64,000 nt of DNA from Lederbergia wuyishanensis (GTDB taxonomy: Bacteria > Bacillota > Bacilli > Bacillales > Bacillaceae_C): assembly GCF_022900255.1 (NCBI RefSeq), contig NZ_JALIRM010000001.1, positions 124,001 through 188,000 on the forward strand, given 5' to 3'. Under the pieces are notes generated by a model. It saw nothing but the letters and a program-made list of their open reading frames with translations, was not told where the DNA came from and did not search any database. The position numbers and the translations under genes are program-made. This document shows positions 62,114 through 64,000 of the stretch, in pieces (the stretch's first letter is position 1; each line of letters opens with the position of its first letter).

Positions 62114-63418
62114 ATGCGTAAATTATCTTCATTAACAACAATGTTTGCTTCCTTACAATGGTTATTTTTTATCTTTGCCAATATCGTTGTCGTACCTGTA
62201 TCTATAGGTTTTGCCTTCGAACTATCGTCGGCGGACATCGCTTCTATTTTAAGAACATCGTTAATTGTGACAGGTATAGCATGTATGTTACAGGGACTAT
62301 GGGGACATAGATATCCTTTGATGGAAGGGCCATCAGGGGTTATTTGGGGAATGCTTTTGAATCTTAGTTTATCTGCTCCAGTTCTTGGATTAAGTATAAC
62401 GGAAGTTGGGGGAGGCATTGCTACTGGGATGTTGCTTGCTGGTGCGGTAACCCTTCTTATTGTTGCTTTTAATCTAATTCCATTTATACAAAAGATATTC
62501 AGTCCAATGGTGTTGAGTGTTTATTTATTCCTCCTTACCTTTCAACTTGTATTCGTATTTTTCAAAGGTATGTTAAAGGTGAATCATGATGGGACGTTGA
62601 ATTTGCCAATAACTTTATTTTCATTTTGTATTGCAATTATTGTAGGGGTTATAAAGGTAAAGGGAAATAAGATTATCGGGAATTTTTCCATTTTAATTGG
62701 TATGATTGGTGGTTGGATTCTGTACAGTTTATTTTTTCCGACTGAACAACAGTTAAGTTCAGGGTCTGTCGGTCTATTTAACTTATTTCCTCTTGGGAAG
62801 CCAAATTTAGAAGTTGGAATTATTGCGATTACATTTTTAGGGTGTCTTATTAATTTGATTAATACTATTACATCAATCCAAGCTGCATCTAAACTAATGA
62901 ATGAAAAAGCGGAGATGAGTCAATATCGTAATTCGTATATATTAACGGGTATATATACATTTGCAGCTTCTTTGTTTGGACTCGTATCGTACGCACCATT
63001 TGCCTCATCAATCGGATTTTTGGAAAGTACACAGATTTATAAGAAAAAACCTTTTATTATTGGTGGTGCACTCATTTCTTTACTTGGAATTATTCCTTAT
63101 TTTTCATTACTACTTGCCACATTGCCAATTAATGTCGGAAATGCTGTCCTTTTTGTAGCATATCTTCAGTTGTTCGGAACTTCTTTAAAAAGTTTAGGGG
63201 GATATTCATTTAATTCTATTACTATTCATCGAATTGCTGCGCCAGTTCTCGTTGGAGTTTGTTTAATGACAGTGGGAACCGAACTATTCAGTAATTTTCC
63301 AGCTGTGATTCAGCCCCTTATCAGCAATGGTTTTATAATGGGAGTATTAATATCTATTTTTCTGGAAGCAGTAGTGAATTGGGATACATTAGGATTAGAG
63401 AATAAATCGGCGGAATAG
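62114..63418 (+). CDS. NCS2-type purine/pyrimidine permease (YwdJ-like)
   Basis: 434 residues, about twelve to fourteen membrane helices. LQWLFFIFANIVVVPVSIGF, HRYPLMEGPSGVIWGMLLNL and SYAPFASSIGFLESTQIYKK correspond to the NAT/NCS2 substrate regions, although the usual QH motif reads LQW and the family is the divergent YwdJ group. Substrate probably a nucleobase. ATG 62114 with GAGGGGA 5 bp upstream; longer start at 62012 rejected. The SDR gene follows 19 bp later. Confidence 0.82.
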   Translation: MRKLSSLTTMFASLQWLFFIFANIVVVPVSIGFAFELSSADIASILRTSLIVTGIACMLQGLWGHRYPLMEGPSGVIWGMLLNLSLSAPVLGLSITEVGGGIATGMLLAGAVTLLIVAFNLIPFIQKIFSPMVLSVYLFLLTFQLVFVFFKGMLKVNHDGTLNLPITLFSFCIAIIVGVIKVKGNKIIGNFSILIGMIGGWILYSLFFPTEQQLSSGSVGLFNLFPLGKPNLEVGIIAITFLGCLINLINTITSIQAASKLMNEKAEMSQYRNSYILTGIYTFAASLFGLVSYAPFASSIGFLESTQIYKKKPFIIGGALISLLGIIPYFSLLLATLPINVGNAVLFVAYLQLFGTSLKSLGGYSFNSITIHRIAAPVLVGVCLMTVGTELFSNFPAVIQPLISNGFIMGVLISIFLEAVVNWDTLGLENKSAE

Positions 63419-63437
63419 ATAATAGGAGGTCGTACAT

Positions 63438-64000
63438 ATGCATGTATATTTTGTTACAGGTGCTTCTAAAGGTATAGGTTTAGCAATTAGTAAGGAATTG
63501 TTGCAGGAAAATAATATCATTGTTTGTGTAGCTAGAACGAAAAATGAGGAATTATTAAAATGTACAGAAGAAAAGAAAGGTAAATTGATATTCCTAGAAT
63601 ATGATTTAGCTGAGAGTAGTGGCTTGCATGCATTAATGAAAGAAATGCTTAGTTTTATGCCGGAAAATCCACAATCCGTTACTTTGATTAATAATGCAGG
63701 GGTCATTGACCCGATAGGACGAGCAGAAAATAACGACCATAAGGCAATCATTAAAAGTATAGCCGTGAATCTAACAGCTCCGATGGTACTGACATCGACA
63801 TTTATCAAGCAACTTGAATCACAAAATGTTCCCAAAAAAGTCATTAATATTTCATCTGGAGCCGGTCGACATCCATATTCAGGCTGGAGCAGTTATTGTG
63901 CTGGTAAAGCAGGGCTTGACCATTATACGAGAGTTGTATCCGAGGAACAAAAACATGTCCCAAATGGCGTGAAAGTTATTTCAGTTGCTCCAGGAATTAT
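63438..64000 (+). CDS. yueD: SDR family reductase, YueD/benzil-reductase-like, 5' part
   Basis: The first ~187 codons, cut by the window end. VYFVTGASKGIGLAISKELL is the cofactor motif; LINNAGVIDPIG, NISSGAGRHPYSGWSSYCAGK contains catalytic Ser and Tyr-x-x-x-Lys. The pattern PIG-(A)-E and SGAGRHPYSGW is that of the sepiapterin-reductase-like YueD group, which reduces benzil in B. cereus/B. subtilis. AATAGGAGGTCG precedes ATG 63438. Probably cotranscribed with the permease. Confidence 0.88.
   Translation, partial: MHVYFVTGASKGIGLAISKELLQENNIIVCVARTKNEELLKCTEEKKGKLIFLEYDLAESSGLHALMKEMLSFMPENPQSVTLINNAGVIDPIGRAENNDHKAIIKSIAVNLTAPMVLTSTFIKQLESQNVPKKVINISSGAGRHPYSGWSSYCAGKAGLDHYTRVVSEEQKHVPNGVKVISVAPGI

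Noticed and set aside
62974-63158. Other-frame ORF inside the permease gene
   Set aside because: Shadow of a membrane protein coding sequence; no ribosome site.

Overview
The window is chromosomal DNA of a low-GC, endospore-forming Bacillaceae species. The evidence is the AT-rich composition, strong Shine-Dalgarno sites with ATG, GTG and TTG starts, a full gerPABCDEF operon, coat and late-sporulation genes (cotO, cotY/Z, yjcA, spoVIF, a spoVA set), and gene order that follows Bacillus subtilis closely (addA-gerP-yisK-yisL ... yitK/S/T/V/W ... fabH-fabF-yjaZ-yjbA-trpS-spx-mecA-coiA-pepF-yjbH ... yjbJ-K-M-nadK-rluD-prpE ... fabI-cotO ... yjcA-spoVIF-yjcF-G-H). It is not B. subtilis itself: clpB is present, sbcDC is missing between addA and gerP, the opp and arg clusters are absent, and several genes have no B. 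subtilis counterpart that I recognise.

Layout. 0-3.4 kb: the end of addA and the gerP operon on the minus strand, with a good SigK-type promoter. 3.5-6.1 kb: a DUF418 membrane protein, yisK and yisL. 6.1-9.7 kb: a PAS-GGDEF-EAL protein with a broken GGDEF motif, followed by a membrane-anchored alpha-amylase-fold protein that has lost its catalytic residues. 9.8-15.6 kb: stress SDR, YajQ, DegV, YitT, YitV, YitW and several very small genes. 15.7-25.2 kb: clpB, the FapR-controlled fabH-fabF pair, yjaZ, yjbA and trpS. 25.6-38.8 kb: a DUF4015 glycoside-hydrolase-like protein, then the Spx circuit (spxA, its adaptor yjbH, mecA), competence gene coiA, pepF, and the yjbJ-yjbK / relQ-like yjbM-nadK-rluD-like / prpE group. 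39-43.2 kb: mgtE, a CPA2 antiporter with RCK domain, and fabI with a second FapR operator. 43.7-48.9 kb is a sporulation block: cotO, cotY/Z, yjcA, YhcN-like lipoprotein, spoVAC-spoVAD-spoVAE, a YjcZ-type peptide and spoVIF, with several predicted SigK promoters. 49-52 kb: metallo-hydrolase, yjcF, yjcG, yjcH. 52.1-55.7 kb: a TAXI-type TRAP transporter. 55.8-61.8 kb looks like a less conserved insertion zone: a solitary tRNA-Val(GAC) transcription unit, about 0.9 kb of decayed sequence, a histidine phosphatase, an MFS-PadR pair behind a 34-bp palindromic operator, a tRNA-like remnant, and a KtrB/D-type potassium transporter. The window closes with a nucleobase transporter and a YueD-like SDR cut by the window edge.

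Non-coding DNA is a major part of the interest: two inverted copies of one dispersed repeat (25.2 and 35.5 kb), a MITE-like element with terminal inverted repeats (22.75 kb), two degenerate arrays of about 50-bp units (15.0 and 43.4 kb), and a candidate ~60-nt RNA with its own promoter and terminator upstream of trpS. I did not find a CRISPR array, an intact insertion sequence, a prophage or a recognisable phage-defence locus. All family names come from reading the translated sequence; no database search was run.
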